Below the pieces are notes generated by a model. It was not told the origin of the DNA. It saw nothing but the letters and a program-made list of their open reading frames with translations, and did no database searches. A stretch of DNA of 64,000 nucleotides from Echinococcus granulosus (lineage: Eukaryota; Platyhelminthes; Cestoda; Cyclophyllidea; Taeniidae): assembly GCF_000524195.1 (NCBI RefSeq), contig NW_020170383.1:1851758-1915757 (forward strand), written 5' to 3'. Below are positions 50,951-63,983 of this stretch, piece by piece (position 1 is the stretch's first letter; every line of letters begins with the position of its first letter). The translations under genes and the position numbers were made by a program.

Positions 50951-53900
50951 ATGGCAGACCCAAACCCATGGGACGAGTTGCCATCTTCATCCGGGAAATT
51001 AACTAAACCTCAAATGTCCAGATCGCAAACAGTAATGGCTTCACGACTGAAAGCAAACATTTTAACTGGTGGACTTGGCTCTCATCTGCCGGATAAAATA
51101 TGTCCCAAGTCGAGGCTTCCGAAATTTGGAACTGCGTTATTCTCTAGGCATCGTTCTGTTTTCTCTCCCCTCTGTTATGTCAACCGTGAATTAACCACTT
51201 ACAAGGAAAACATCGCTCCATCTTCTTTAGTTGTGGAGCCAAGTCTTGAGTCGAAGGAAAATCCCCTTATTCTCTCTTTAACCAATCACATTTCAAACCC
51301 GTCTTTTGCCGAAAGAAAGTGCAGAACTTCCAACGCAGTGGATGTTGATGGAAAATTCCCAGGTATTTAGTGTAACCTGATAGTTCACATTTACCTTTAG
51401 TCGACGTGTCGGAAAGCACTCGTCTTTATAGCGAAAGTAATTCCTTCAAGGTTGAGAAAATGAGAGAGGTGGTTAAGAAAACGGGGTCCTTTATGTCAGC
51501 CGAATTTCGAGATCTGAGTGAAGCCACTCAGACAGTTGCGGGTATTCCTATACCCATAATATCACCCTGGTTTTAGATGCTCTTTCTTCAGATGACGCAA
51601 CGGTACAATCAAACAAATGCTTGCGATCCATTGAGATTCCGACATCACCACTTCCTGTTGCGTCGGTGATGACAGATAAACCCTCCGCATCTGCGACCTG
51701 TCCTATCACCACCAGCGTTGGCGCCGTTGCAGCAAGAACCTTTCGTGCCGTTTCACCTGGCAACTATGTGAAACTCAATCTACGCAAGAAGTCTTTCAGT
51801 CGAGGTGGGACACGGAGACAAGCGCTTAGCAGATTGCAAATACGAAGAGCGAAATTTGCCAAGAAATTCGGCACCAAGGGCTGCAGAGCCGGGAAATTCT
51901 TTCGATGCAATCCAGAGGGTCATTGGGGTGTCAAGTACTCGAAAAATTTCCCTGAGTCCCGAGTTCACCCAAATGATAAAGGGACTGAGGAAATGGGGCC
52001 AGATCACGCCCAAGTTGAGTGTCGAATCGCTGATTTGGTTAAACTGCGTAGTCAGTTTCCCGAAGGACCTCGGTTGTGTGAGCTCTTAAATATTGGCCGG
52101 GAAGCACCAGGAACGCAATTCTCCATGCAAAAAGGTGCAAACTTTGATCTCATGGAGGTGCGGACCTACATGAATGAGCTGATGCATAAATTGAGAATTA
52201 GATCACTTAGACCCAGTCAGGAGCGTGCAATTTGGCGTACGCTTGCTGGCAAATCAACGCTTCTTGTTCTGCCAACAGGAGGTGGAAAATCGCTGTGTTA
52301 CCAAATACCGGCAGCAATCTTTCAAGTACATGGGTAATATGAGAGTAATATTTTCTCCTAGAAATTTTATCCAACGTCAACAGCCCTGGTTATATCTCCG
52401 TTGATTTCCCTCATGCAAGATCAGGTGTTGCCAACAACGTCACCCATTCGTGGTGCCTACATCAGTTCCAGCCAACCGAGGGAGGAAAAGGAANNNNNNN
52501 NNNNNNNNNNNNNNNNNNNNNNNNNNNNNNNNNNNNNNNNNNNNNNNNNNNNNNNNNNNNNNNNNNNNNNNNNNNNNNNNNNNNNNNNNNNNNTAATGGA
52601 AGAAATAACAAGGCAAGGAATAGTTTAATGCTTCTACAGGACGTACTCTAGGGGTCATTACGCTTATGTTCTGATGTCACCAGAAGCTCTGGTAGAATCT
52701 GATTGGATTCTTCGCCAGAATCGTCTTCCACCCATAAGTTTTGTCTGCATCGATGAGGCTCATTGCTTGGCGGATTGGTCACACCATTTTCGACCAGCCT
52801 ACCTGCAGATATGCAACCTTTTCAGGAGTCGTCTTGGAGTGAATCACTTTCTCGGTATGGCCCGTACATTATTCTTCATCTGTGTATCCTCAAGGTCTTT
52901 CTGCCACCTGCACACCTTCAACCATCAAGAACATTTGCCAAAACTTGGGCATGGGTGACGCAGTTAAGCTGAATACAGAGTGTGATGCTAAAAATCCTCT
53001 AAATCCCTCTGATCCCGATGGCGGTTATCTTCAACCCTTTCCCAACCCGATTCCCACCAACTTACTTGTTACGGCCTCGATGGACCATAATAGGGATGAG
53101 GCGCTAATTAGAATTCTTCAGAGACCACCGTTTTCTGAGCAGCCTTCCATTTTAATTTACGCTGCAAGCCGAGATCTCACCGAACGCTTAGCAGGATACA
53201 TCCGAACACGTCTGCAGGAAGTGAAAGAGAAGGTCAGCCTAGTCAGCGAAACCCATCCCTTTAGTCTACTTAAGGCGCTATTTAAGTAGCCAGGATTTTT
53301 CCCTTGGTAGATTGGTCGACGCACAGTAGGTTGGAATACTGCAGTTTACCATGCGGGTCTGTCGCCAAAGGAGCGAGTGCGGGTGCAGAAGCGCTTCATG
53401 GACGGTCGAATTCGTGTCCTTGTAGCAACTTCAGCCTTCGGTATGGGCTTGAATAAACAAGATCTTCAAGCAGTCATACACTTTTCTCTACCCAAATCTT
53501 TCGAGAATTACATTCAGGTAAATTTGGTAATCCTATAAGTGACTTCATATGCCTAATTTGAACACCTAGCATACGTAAGCACTCAATTCAACAGACGTGT
53601 CCACTTGTGTTGTTAGTAAATAAATAAAGTTAGGTTAGATGGTCAGTCGAAGCCTTCTTCTCTGATGTCTAAAAATTCATGCTTATTCTGAAGAACTATG
53701 AAACGTGATATTGATGTTCTGATAGGTTGTAGGCTGACTTTTTGATATGTTTTTCATCTTTAATGATGAGTTGATTTAGTGGATTCTATCGACGGTCGGT
53801 CTTCGTTTGTTTTATTCACGGGTTTTTTAATAACGGGGTTTAATGATGATGGAACAAAATAAATGCAATTCGCTATCAGTTTATTTATCCACCACTCAAG

Positions 53901-56900
53901 TCCTTTGAATATACAAATTCGTTATTTCCCCCCCCCTTACCCTCCTTCCCTCGTTCATGCGTCAGTCTTAGCAAAGTTTATTTTGTTTGTGGTTATTTAA
54001 GGTTTGTTTTTATTACAGTTCGATAGATTTCGGTATGTTCTTTTTTCACCAATATATTGAAATCACCGCTTCCGTGTGTAGGGTTAGGTCCTCGTCCCTT
54101 GTAAATGTATACGTTTATACCATTACTAAAAAACAAAGATATAATCATAAAAACGTCTTTCGTGAGTGTTGATCATGAATGGAGCGGTACAGAGGCGGTC
54201 AATTAAGTGATTTTATTGAACTAAAGCGTTGATAATCCAAGGGAGGGCGAAAATGTGCGCGACATGTATCGTTTGAAAACTTTCCACCCATCTTAGGTTG
54301 CAGCTCAAAGTTTTCCTACAATTGCCCTAGTTTATTTAATTTCATGTTGCACTCTTCTGTTGCTTGTTTTCCTACCCTTCCCCGACTGCCTGCACTGAGG
54401 CTACTTTTTTGCTAAGGCACTTGCGTCACCCAGCAAAGATGTCAATTTTACCCCATGGAGAATAACGCCACCTATTTTTGCCGCTATCTCAAAGTATACG
54501 AACCGGCGTATCGTACCAAAATTTTGTTCATCCTCAGTCCAGTTAAAATTCTTTTTCTCCCTGGGAACTTCATTAGAGGGTCAGCCTTATTCTCAGTACC
54601 CATCACCGTTTTATGTGGACAGCCTTTGACTGACACATTCCGGCAAAAGAAACCTCGTCAGAATGTATGCCTTTTCTATCTTCACTTTTTTTCCGCCTGC
54701 CAGTTTTGGTACGATGCATAATTAAGTAACAAAAACTGGTAATTTGCGTTATTTCTAATTTTTTTACAATAATGCTAGAATTGCGGTTTTTTAAAGAGGT
54801 TAACGTTGTTCTCCAGGGTCATTATGGTACATCATACCTAACCTCACTGTTTCTACAAGTCATCAGAATTACACTTCAAAAGAAAGCTGTGGTGGTTTAC
54901 TGTACGCTTTCTAGGAAATTAGAAACATGTTATTCGGTCGGAAATACATTAGATTTCTTACCGAATAATGGTATCTGGATTTTCGCTGTACATTGGTGTT
55001 TGAACAAATTTTCAGTCGAATTTTTACAGCAATTTTACAACATCTAGTGCTCTTGATAGTCCAATTCACCTCTTTTTATCAACCTAATTTTCGTAGGAGA
55101 TCGGTCGAGTGGGTCGTAACGGTCAGCAGTCCTTCTGTCACATCTTCCTCGCGCCAGGCTTCTCCTCGATGCGAACTCAAAACAACACCATCACTGATGA
55201 GAAATCTGTGACACTTACTCCAGAGGAAGCGCGTGAAGCCAACGAACTGCGACGTCATATTTTTGCGAACCATATCGACTCGGTGCAGTTGAAGCGTGTG
55301 CTGGGTCTTGTCTTCGGGGATGGAGACTCCACCGACATCAATGGGAGCTGCCGACCCGTGGTTGCTCTCGATACCGATCAAATTGCCGAGCAGCTGGATA
55401 TCAAAACTGAGAGTCTGACCACCCTAATCACCTACATGCATCTCCGTTCTGATGTTCCACCACTCATCACTGTTCTGCCTCCGGGTCCTATGGTATGTTC
55501 TAGTTTCCTTCTATTTCCTATCCCTCAAATTTTTTTGGAGAAAGAGCGGCCGTAGTGATTGAGATATCGGTCAGAGCTTACCTCGCCCCACTATGTGATG
55601 GACTTTAACGTGGGTTAACTGGGGTTCAGGAATCTGAATTTGGTGAACACGATTTAATCCATTTGTGTTGTTAATGGAAGTTTTAGAATTATTGCATGGA
55701 AAAGTCCAAGGCGGAAGAATCATTGTCACGTGTCAATATTCCACCTAGTATGTGTGAAAATCCGTATTTATCGATGACTTTGAGCAGTGGAATGTAAATA
55801 ACCTTCACACCCGTCCCAATTTAAAAGATGGGACGAGGCATAAACTGACTGAAATTTGGTGGTCAGCCAGTGCTGGAGGTAAGTGTGGCTAATTTTGTTG
55901 CTACACAATTATTTAATCTCCACTAAAGTGTTATTTGGCAGCTTTTTGGAACATCTTAAACACGACTGTCTCCATTAGCTACACAGTAATGTCTACATCA
56001 AATTTCACTAGCCGCCGATTTGCCGTAAGCTTTCTGTCTTAAGCCTCATCTTCCGGAATGCTTGAGGAGTGCAGAAATGATCTTTTTGGGCGTTTTTATA
56101 TACAAACGCGTTTTGTACCACTCACGTAATTTGTGTCACGGGGAGTCACCATTGCTGCTCGTTATTAGCATTTTCTAACTCTAAATTCAAGTGTTGTTGG
56201 AGTGCCTTTACAAGTGCAAGGGCATGAGTTTAGTTGCTAGTCATTGAGATAACATCATAACTATTTTCAAGTTACGAAAACTTCTTACTGTTTAGCACAG
56301 AGTTGGTCCTTTATTCTCATTTTGCATTGTTAATAAAGTTAATTTTAGTCTTGTCCAAGGGTTTTGTTAATTGAAATGCCTTCATCTCGAGTTTTTCATG
56401 GCAAGTTGACAGAGTGAACGGCTCTATAGATTGGAGCAAAATAATTTTTTATTTGACGGATATGACAAGTAAATGTTATAACCAACCGATGGGAGATTGT
56501 GACTGGAATCAAGCACATTTCTGCACTCAGCACATTTTTCCGGCTATTGCAATTCACTCTTTTGACTGTCGCCGATTGGTCAGATTGGTCTAACAGGTTA
56601 CCTTCCTAATAAAACAGTACTGTGGTTATGCAGTGTGTATTTGGCATGGTAGGTTGAACACTATCAAAGCTATTTCCCACGGGTGTATTGCGGGTACCCG
56701 TCATAAAATGCGCAAAATAAGCAATACACTGTAAATAGTCGATTAAACCGCATATCTTATGCACATTTCCTATTATTATTTATTTAGTGTGCTATTTCCC
56801 TACTTATAGGGGGTCACTGTCAGCTGCTATGGCGGTCCGCTTGAGTTGGCTCATGTTTCGACGCGCAGTCTTGCCGTTTCCGCGTGGCTGGGTCACCTTA

Positions 56901-58633
56901 AGTCGCGAGCTACCGCAGCCGTGGGTTTCACCACCACGAACCTTCGGGAGGTGAGTCTCGACTTGGTGACTCTGTGTAACGCTTGGGGTTGGCGCCCCGA
57001 CGCGGTGCTGCGTGAGCTACGCGGTCTCGAGTGGGACAGCGGTGTAGCCCCCGGCGCCCCACCCCGACGCACTGGCGTAAGCGTCGCCCTCTCAGGCACG
57101 CCGCGCGCCTCTTGGCTGTGGGTTCACACTGATAGCCAGCTAGCTGAGCGGCTAGACTCTGAGCTCGCTTACCTTCGGCGGCGGTTGCAGGAGGTTGAGC
57201 GTGCGGGCCTACGGAGTCTCGTTCAACTCCAGTCGGCCATCGCCCTAGTGGCTGTCGATTCCGTCGACGAAATCGACTTCAATCAAGACTACGTGCGCGC
57301 CAGGTCTGCGAGGTTTCATGCGCGTGTGGAGGCTCATTTCAGTGAGACGGTGGAGGAAATCCCCTCCACCTGGCCACCCCCAATTTCGGCGGAAAAGGTG
57401 ACATCATCCTTTTTTGTTGCGCATATCATTGAGTCATCTTCTAACTTTTCTTTAATTAAATAATACGCTGTCAACCAATAAACCCGGTAGATTGACTATT
57501 TTGCCTTTTTTGAAGGAATTTGTCCCATGAATAGTGACTCAAGTGTGCTGTTGTAGTCGACATGTCAAAGTAAGAATGATAAGAGCTGTGGTCTGAAAGC
57601 GTACGCTACTTTATATCATCAAGTGGCGCACGCGCGAATATGATTAACTTGACTTGGATCCATTGTTTGAGAAATAATGCGTTTTAGTTCCCATTCTTTT
57701 CAGGCAGTGCATTATTATTCACAATGAGCCGTGGTTTTTATTGAAAATTTAGTTTACAGCTACTCTCCTTGCCAGTAAACGTTTCAATGTTAATCATTTT
57801 AGATTACAATCGGACCTTTTTTTAGTAAAGATCTCATCAAAAAATAGCAACAAACGCGATGTACGCATGGAAATATGCCGTGAGGCCTGCCTCCTTCTAG
57901 TATCAGCTTTTAATTAAATAAAGAGAATTTATGAAATTAAATGAGGGAAATGGCTTGCTTAATTATTGTTAGAGCCCTGTGATGATGTTGCTGTAAAATA
58001 AGTTTTATTCAAGTTGCGCCCTTTACACCCGCTAATGGTGCTGGTGGTCAAGTTCTCCATGTTAATTTGAGCATAACCACCAATCCGGACGGCTTCCAAA
58101 AGCAAGTGGCACCGTTTTTTTATTTCCAACGTGGAGGAATTTTCTAAGTAGACAGTGGAAGAAAAAGGGTATTCGATTACTACTCTGTGGCACCTTGCCG
58201 TCGCAAACAACGGACATCGAAACAGCTGATTTCACCACCAGCACTACTAAATCTGCTTGCATTTTTATGTCGATTCAAAGTAGTCGTCTAGATGACATGG
58301 GTGGGCAAACGGCCAGTGACTTCTGCTTAAACCCTACGGGGCTCAAAGGAGATATCTAAAGTGTGTTCTGGTAACGCCACTTTATTGCAGGAACAATCGG
58401 TGCGAGTGACTGTGAGGGAGTTCATGCACCTGTATGGACAGAACCTGGGTCGGGGGCAGGTGACTGGTCGAGTGGTGGCTAACATCTTCCACGGCATAGG
58501 CTCGCCCAACTTCCCCGCCACCGCGTGGTCCCGCGTGCATCGCTTCTGGCGCGCCTGCCTCGACGTCGATTGGCCCACTCTGCAACGTATCGCCACCAAC
58601 GAGCTCATCACTGCCCACTTCGCTTTCTCCTGA
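50951..58633 (+). CDS. RECQL4: RecQ-like DNA helicase, RECQL4 type (interrupted by an assembly gap)
   Basis: A nuclear 3'-5' DNA helicase acting in replication initiation and repair. Exons: 50951-51362, 51401-51541, 51577-52325, 52362-52493 (cut by the gap), 52640-52854, 52895-53232, 53311-53517, 55097-55492, 56810-57397 and 58391-58633; about 1140 residues plus those in the gap. Seen: RLKANILTGGLGS (RECQL4 N-terminal motif), NYVKLNLRKKSFSRGG, a degenerate zinc knuckle (292-305), Walker A TGGGKS (about 418-423), ISPLISLMQDQV, DEAHCLADWSHHFRP, SATCT in motif III, VYHAGLSPKERVRVQKRFM, ATSAFGMGLNKQDLQAVIH, GRVGRNGQ in motif VI, and the RECQL4-specific C-terminus ANIFHGIGSP...RFWRACL. These C-terminal motifs exclude BLM, WRN and RECQL1/5. 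The frame stays open from ATG 50951 back to an AG at 50935, so an upstream coding exon is possible. Exon 9 is markedly GC-rich. Confidence 0.96.
52494..52593. other. Assembly gap (100 N) inside RECQL4
   Basis: Exactly 100 Ns, the usual placeholder for a gap of unknown length. It falls between the motif Ia exon, whose 3' end is missing, and the intron before the DEAH exon. By comparison with the family only some 15-25 residues plus a splice donor should be lost, so this is missing sequence and not gene damage. Confidence 0.97.
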
Positions 58634-60102
58634 CCTCTCTCCACTCTCCTTCTCAGTCACCTTTTGAGCTTCGTGCAAGGCCTTTATTTTTGCTACCGAC
58701 GTTTTGTATTGTGAGGAAAAGAAATGTGTGACACTCATCTTGGGAAAAGCAATTCCACAAGCTTAGCGTATTCACATCCACTTATTTCTGCACTTTTCGT
58801 CCATCAGAGCTACCTTTTCCCTCCTTGTTAACTTGGTAATACTTTTATGGTACTGTTTTGTGTAAAAACGGCAAGTTGACGCAATTCACTCACGCATTTC
58901 CATTCAATGCACAATCGCTAAACAGAATCGCGTGTTCTCTTCTTGATTTCCTTTAAGCTAATGATGAGACAGTACGAAAGGAAATATAAGCCCGGTTTTA
59001 GCATCAAGCACACTGGACTTGACGCTCGTGCAAGCTAGTGGGTCGTCGAAATTTGTATCAACTTGGTGAACCACACTTGGATTGCATAGTCCTTCCACCA
59101 ACCGGAGAGCGGTGGTTCTCGATTTCATGTTAGTCACCAAGAGCTAAAGCGTTTTTGACGAAGGACCGGTTGCGTTAGAGACTAGTCCTTGCACTTTGGG
59201 GTGAGGTCTAGTGCAGAAAGGGGATCCAGTTGGAGAATGCTCGCGGCAATGTGGACGGTCCTCCTCTTTCTGGGGTGCTTGTTCGGCAATTTCATGCTGC
59301 TTTGTTGACCTACATATCTTGTGTCACTTAATAAGACCCTCACAAATTGCAACTTGCGTGTTTACATCATGGAGGAGCGGTGGTGTGGAGCTGTGTTTTA
59401 TACAACCAGGTTGCCATCTTACTTAAATGTCATTCGTGATGGCTGACTGACACTAAGGTGTTGCGTTTACGAAGTTCTACATGAACATGGAGACTTTAAT
59501 GTATCAGGCTTGAAATGTGGCCGAGCAGAAATGGGTAGAACGCCTTTTCAGGGTTGTAATATTTGTTTAATCTGAAGGCTTTCCAAACCTTTGAGGCGTC
59601 ACTTAGGATCTGGTTAGTAACTTGTGATCGATTCCTTGGGTCGAGTATTATAGCCACATTTCAGGCAAATCGGTTCATTTTTATTTAGAGGAATTTTTTT
59701 AGGTAAAAGAACTTGAAATGCTCTCCAGTATTAGCTATCCACTACCTTATGCTTTGTATGCCTATATTTATTACGTTTGCGCTTTCCACTAATTACATTA
59801 ACAATCTGGTAGAATCTATATTTGCAAAAAATAATTTTATATTTTGAAATGCTATTTGTAAAAACTCTGGGTATTGGGATCAACGTACCCTTCAAGTATG
59901 GTTCAGCCTACGAAGTAGTAAGACTCGGTGAGTCCTAGGTGTAAATTTAATGCGGCTTGAATGAACCAATCAGACCTCATTGATAAAAGTAGCCAAAACA
60001 ACCAATGAATGGTGTTATGTGTCAAATAAAACACACAATGCTTGTTTCGCTTGACTTACCCTCCACTTTGCTTTGACGTTGCAGGCCAGCTACAGGCTGT
60101 AA
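58634..60102. other. Intergenic region between RECQL4 and the right-end gene
   Basis: About 1.5 kb without recognised coding or RNA features and with no clear AATAAA close after the RECQL4 stop. A CAG at 60081-60083 followed by a short leader and an in-frame TAA precedes the next ATG, consistent with a 5' UTR splice acceptor. Confidence 0.5.
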
Positions 60103-63100
60103 ATGAGCGCATTTAAAGACCACTTGAAAAGTCGGATTGCACTTCATGACAGACGAGAACGTAAAAAGTCGGTTTCCAAAGCCTTTTCTTGCACCAGAGC
60201 CCTGGGCCACCTAGCGGCAGGGGCCAAGCCTCCGGATGTCGCAGCACTACCCCATGCCTTATGCTCGTCAGACACGAAATCCATTCCGATTTGGGGCGGC
60301 GAATTCCCGTTTGAATGTGGCTCGCTTTTTGGCTCATTCGAGGATATTCAGCAGGGAACAAATTCCATCCTTTCACCCGATGACAATAATGCCACCTTGT
60401 CTTCAAATGATTATGAATGGGAGTCTAGAGTACTACACAAACGACGGCGCGGGTACTTCTTGAATACAAAGAAACACAGTCGCAGTGAGTTTAACCTAGT
60501 AAGTCACTAAAGGTCTTATTTTTATTATAGTTCACCGTCAATAAATAGTATCACCATCCTTTTCGGTTTAGCATGTTGCGATTTAACAACGAACATTAAT
60601 ATTAGTCTGCCAAGTTATTTTTTACATCTAAGATTGAGAGAAAAATTACGGAATAATCGACTTCTCCTCATAAGGAGAGATGGCATTGACATTCAATTAA
60701 CTGAGATTGTACTGAAATCAACTAGTTTGAAGGCAGTATTACTGTAAAATTGCATGCATAAACGTTTAGACATAAAGTTGAAGGCCGCGGCATTTTATTA
60801 AAAATTTTGGAAGATGTTTATAAGAGCTGAGTGCTAGATTTGGAAGAGAGACTCTGAGAGCCAGAGTAAAGATATTCTTAGGAGCGCTAAACTATACAAA
60901 GCTGATATAGGTAAACCGCAACATGGGAACTAAACTCGGCCCACTTTTAATGCGATCGCCTAAATTACCCAACATCTTAAAAGTGTCTTGAGTAATTCAT
61001 TAGGTTAGCTGAGTTGAAGTTTTGGAAATGCCATGTCTGTTACTTGATAAGAAAAGCTGCTAACACTGTGTACATGATGCTAGAGGAGTGAAAAAAATGG
61101 AAAACAGAATTAGAATTCTGTCATATGCTTGTGTTACTGCTATAATCGTAAATTACAAGGATGGCGGCTTGTTCAAAGTTTGCTTTTCATTTTTTAATTC
61201 GGCGGCTATCAACAAAATACTTATAATGTATAAATTTGCATTCAGTTTGTCAAAACGAAAGACGCATTTGACCTTTTCAAAGGTCAGATATGTGAAATTT
61301 CATCAGCAGTTTTAACTACAATCTATGGTGCCAGTATTAAAACTAACACCTGGCTTAGACAAATTGCTTTATTTGGTATTAAACTTTGATCATTTCAGTA
61401 TCAATTGTCTCCTCTTGAGCCTCAGTGGAAGGTCGAACTGTGTATCTACACGGTATATGCCATAAATACCTCAATTGTTCATGGTAAGATAGCAATTATT
61501 TTTAAACCATTCAACTTTACTTCTTACATCTCCCATAAGACGAAGTAAAGTATGTCTTCAAGATTAGAATCACCTCTTAAAACATCACTTTAAATTTTGT
61601 TTTATACGCCTACTTCATATAATGTTCGAATCTACCCATCACAAAGTTGCTACTTTTGCGGCGCCATGGGGATCGTATGACGTAAATAGTGATTCCACGG
61701 TTCCATAAAAATCTGCCACCCTCATGCAGTTGGGTTTTACTACAAAACTCTGTAACATTTACATTGCGACTAATTGACAGCTAGGTAATTCTTAAAATAA
61801 GGTTCACTTCTAAATGTGTCCTAACCTCAATTTCGAATTTGCATGGGTATGAGCATAGCCGTATGTAACGACCACAAAGATTTTTGGGTGTAAGCATGAA
61901 GTATTAACACATTTTAAGTACTTTAAAACATTTGCCATGTTTTAAATTGGTCAAGTGGGGCAATATTCGAGGCATTGTCTACATATATATGTTTCGCAAT
62001 CGAGCAGCAGGAATCTTTGGAGCTCCAGGATGCAGGTGTACCAACTTGCGTGCCGAACCACTCAAGGCAGAACTCAGGGACCAACTTTAAATATTGGATT
62101 CTGAATACCCTGAGCCTCTTGAGCTTGAGTTACTTCACCTGACACAATTACTAAGCCATCAGTTTAAAATAGAAGAGCCATTAGCTAAAACAAGGCCACT
62201 TTGTCTTTTGCTCTTCTACACAACTGCGATTAGATAAAGCAAGAGTTGTTCATTAATATGCACATTCAAGTGTTAACAAATGCACGTCAATTCGGTGGCT
62301 TTAAGTTCCACTGAGGTACGTACTCTTTCGTCGCATGGCAAACACTCTGGCAGCAAAAACCAAAAAACCATCATCAAAAATGTGTGGCATAATTTTCAGA
62401 GTTCATCCTTACAAAAAATACCCACTAATCTACACATTAGCATTTTTAAAAGGGAACTAGATGCGTTTGGGCAATTTAAAGGCGAATACTGCTGCGGAAT
62501 TCACATTCATTTAACCATTCCCCATTCATTCATCTCCCTGACGATATATTTCACTTTTTAATACCTGGTTATTAGTTAAAAGATGAAATTATTACTATTA
62601 AAGCGTGCTTAGTAACGTTGTGGTAGTAAAAGCCTCGTACAAATCCAACACGAAAAGTCCACTAATCCAATGAAAGGAATTAATTTATGGAGCAAATAAG
62701 GTCAATACTACTTTTGTTTCGAAACAAGAAACGTGGATAGTTTATTTTACTATTTTCGATGACAAAGCCTCAGACGTTGTTCGTGTTGCCCAACGGTAAT
62801 GCGAGCCAGCATAAACCTCAAAAGCTGTTTTCACTTTTATGAATGTGCATTGTCTACGATGATAGCTTTCATGACGTTATGACCACTTTATTCCCTTTTA
62901 GATGGGACTCATACCTGCATAAAGATTAAGCAGAATGGACTGACACTCGGAAGGACCTCAGTGAAGCCCTCATCTTCCCAGCAGGTTTGGGAGCAAACAT
63001 TCTCAATACCACTGCTAGAAGTGCAACATCCTCTGACGGTTAGACTTCATAAACCGTTTCGTTATTGAAATGATGTACACCCATAAGAGACACTGCTAGG

Positions 63101-63983
63101 TCTTTTGTTCCTGATTTTTTAGAAGGGCGAGCACTAATTTTGACAAATTTCTCAATGACAAATCTAAACTAGCTGAACATAGAAAAAACAGTAAAATGAA
63201 AAGATTGAGGTGAGGTTAAAAAAAGGCAAAACCTTGCGAAGCCAGCAATTGATAAAATACACTGTCTTTCACAGGTTGGTAAAGGCGATGCAAGGTGTCA
63301 TTATTTTGCCTTATGCACGCTTGCACAACCGTATGCTAGCCGATGTCACTCCACCTCTCCTTACCTTTATCAGATCAAAATAATTGTCGATCACTCGAAA
63401 GTGAGTAGAGTGGATGAGCTTACTCAAGACTATGTCAAGTAAAGCACAATGGATACGGTTGCGCATGCATCTCAAGAATTTTTTAGTACCCCCTTTTCCA
63501 CTCACCAGCATCACTCTCTAAATTCCCGTCTTAACTAATCACTTAGGAGCGCATTAACAGGCGCAAGTGGAAGCAATATTAGCAACTGTAAATCATAATC
63601 CGTACTTAATGTGATTAAAACTATATTGGCACCAAGACTGAGTTTCACTAAATCTGAACTTGAAACTTTGTCTTCCAAAACGAAGGCAAATAGCGTTCTA
63701 AAACTAACTTTAATCCACCCAACCAAATGAAGTTATTGTCTATGTTTGTCAAAAAGGTTCAAGAACCGACTTGTACAACTAATACATGACCTTACACTGC
63801 CTAGCGGCTACCGTCCAACTACAGATATTCCTTATTGGTGCGAACAAAATAATTGTCAAAAGAAGAAAGATGAGTATATTGAGTTTTTTGCTACTTTTAG
63901 TTAAAATTCTGCAGTCGAAAAGCCGGCCGATTTTCAACATTGGGTATGGCACAGCTGCCACTGAATGAATGTCTAGTTGATAT
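60103..63983 (+). CDS. Unrecognised protein with C2-like segment (5' part; continues off window)
   Basis: The chain was assembled by phase: 60103-60484, 62902-63038, 63275-63294 (20 bases) and 63915-63983, with a further donor (GTAAGT) at the right edge. The ATG is directly preceded by an in-frame TAA, which supports it as the true start. The first 127 residues are basic then polar (RRERKKSVSKAF near residue 20, HKRRRGYFLNTKKHSR at the exon end) and match no family I know. The later exons read CIKIKQNGLTLGRTSVKP, VWEQTFSIPLLEVQHPLTV and FSTLGMAQLPLNECLVDM, which has the strand pattern of a C2 domain, somewhat like the C2-like region of PKN kinases or Rho-pathway proteins. Membrane or protein binding is a guess. 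The 20-base exon rests on phase alone. Confidence 0.45.

Noticed and set aside
52401..52658. Open frames running through the N block
   Set aside because: Translation across Ns is an artefact of the assembly gap.
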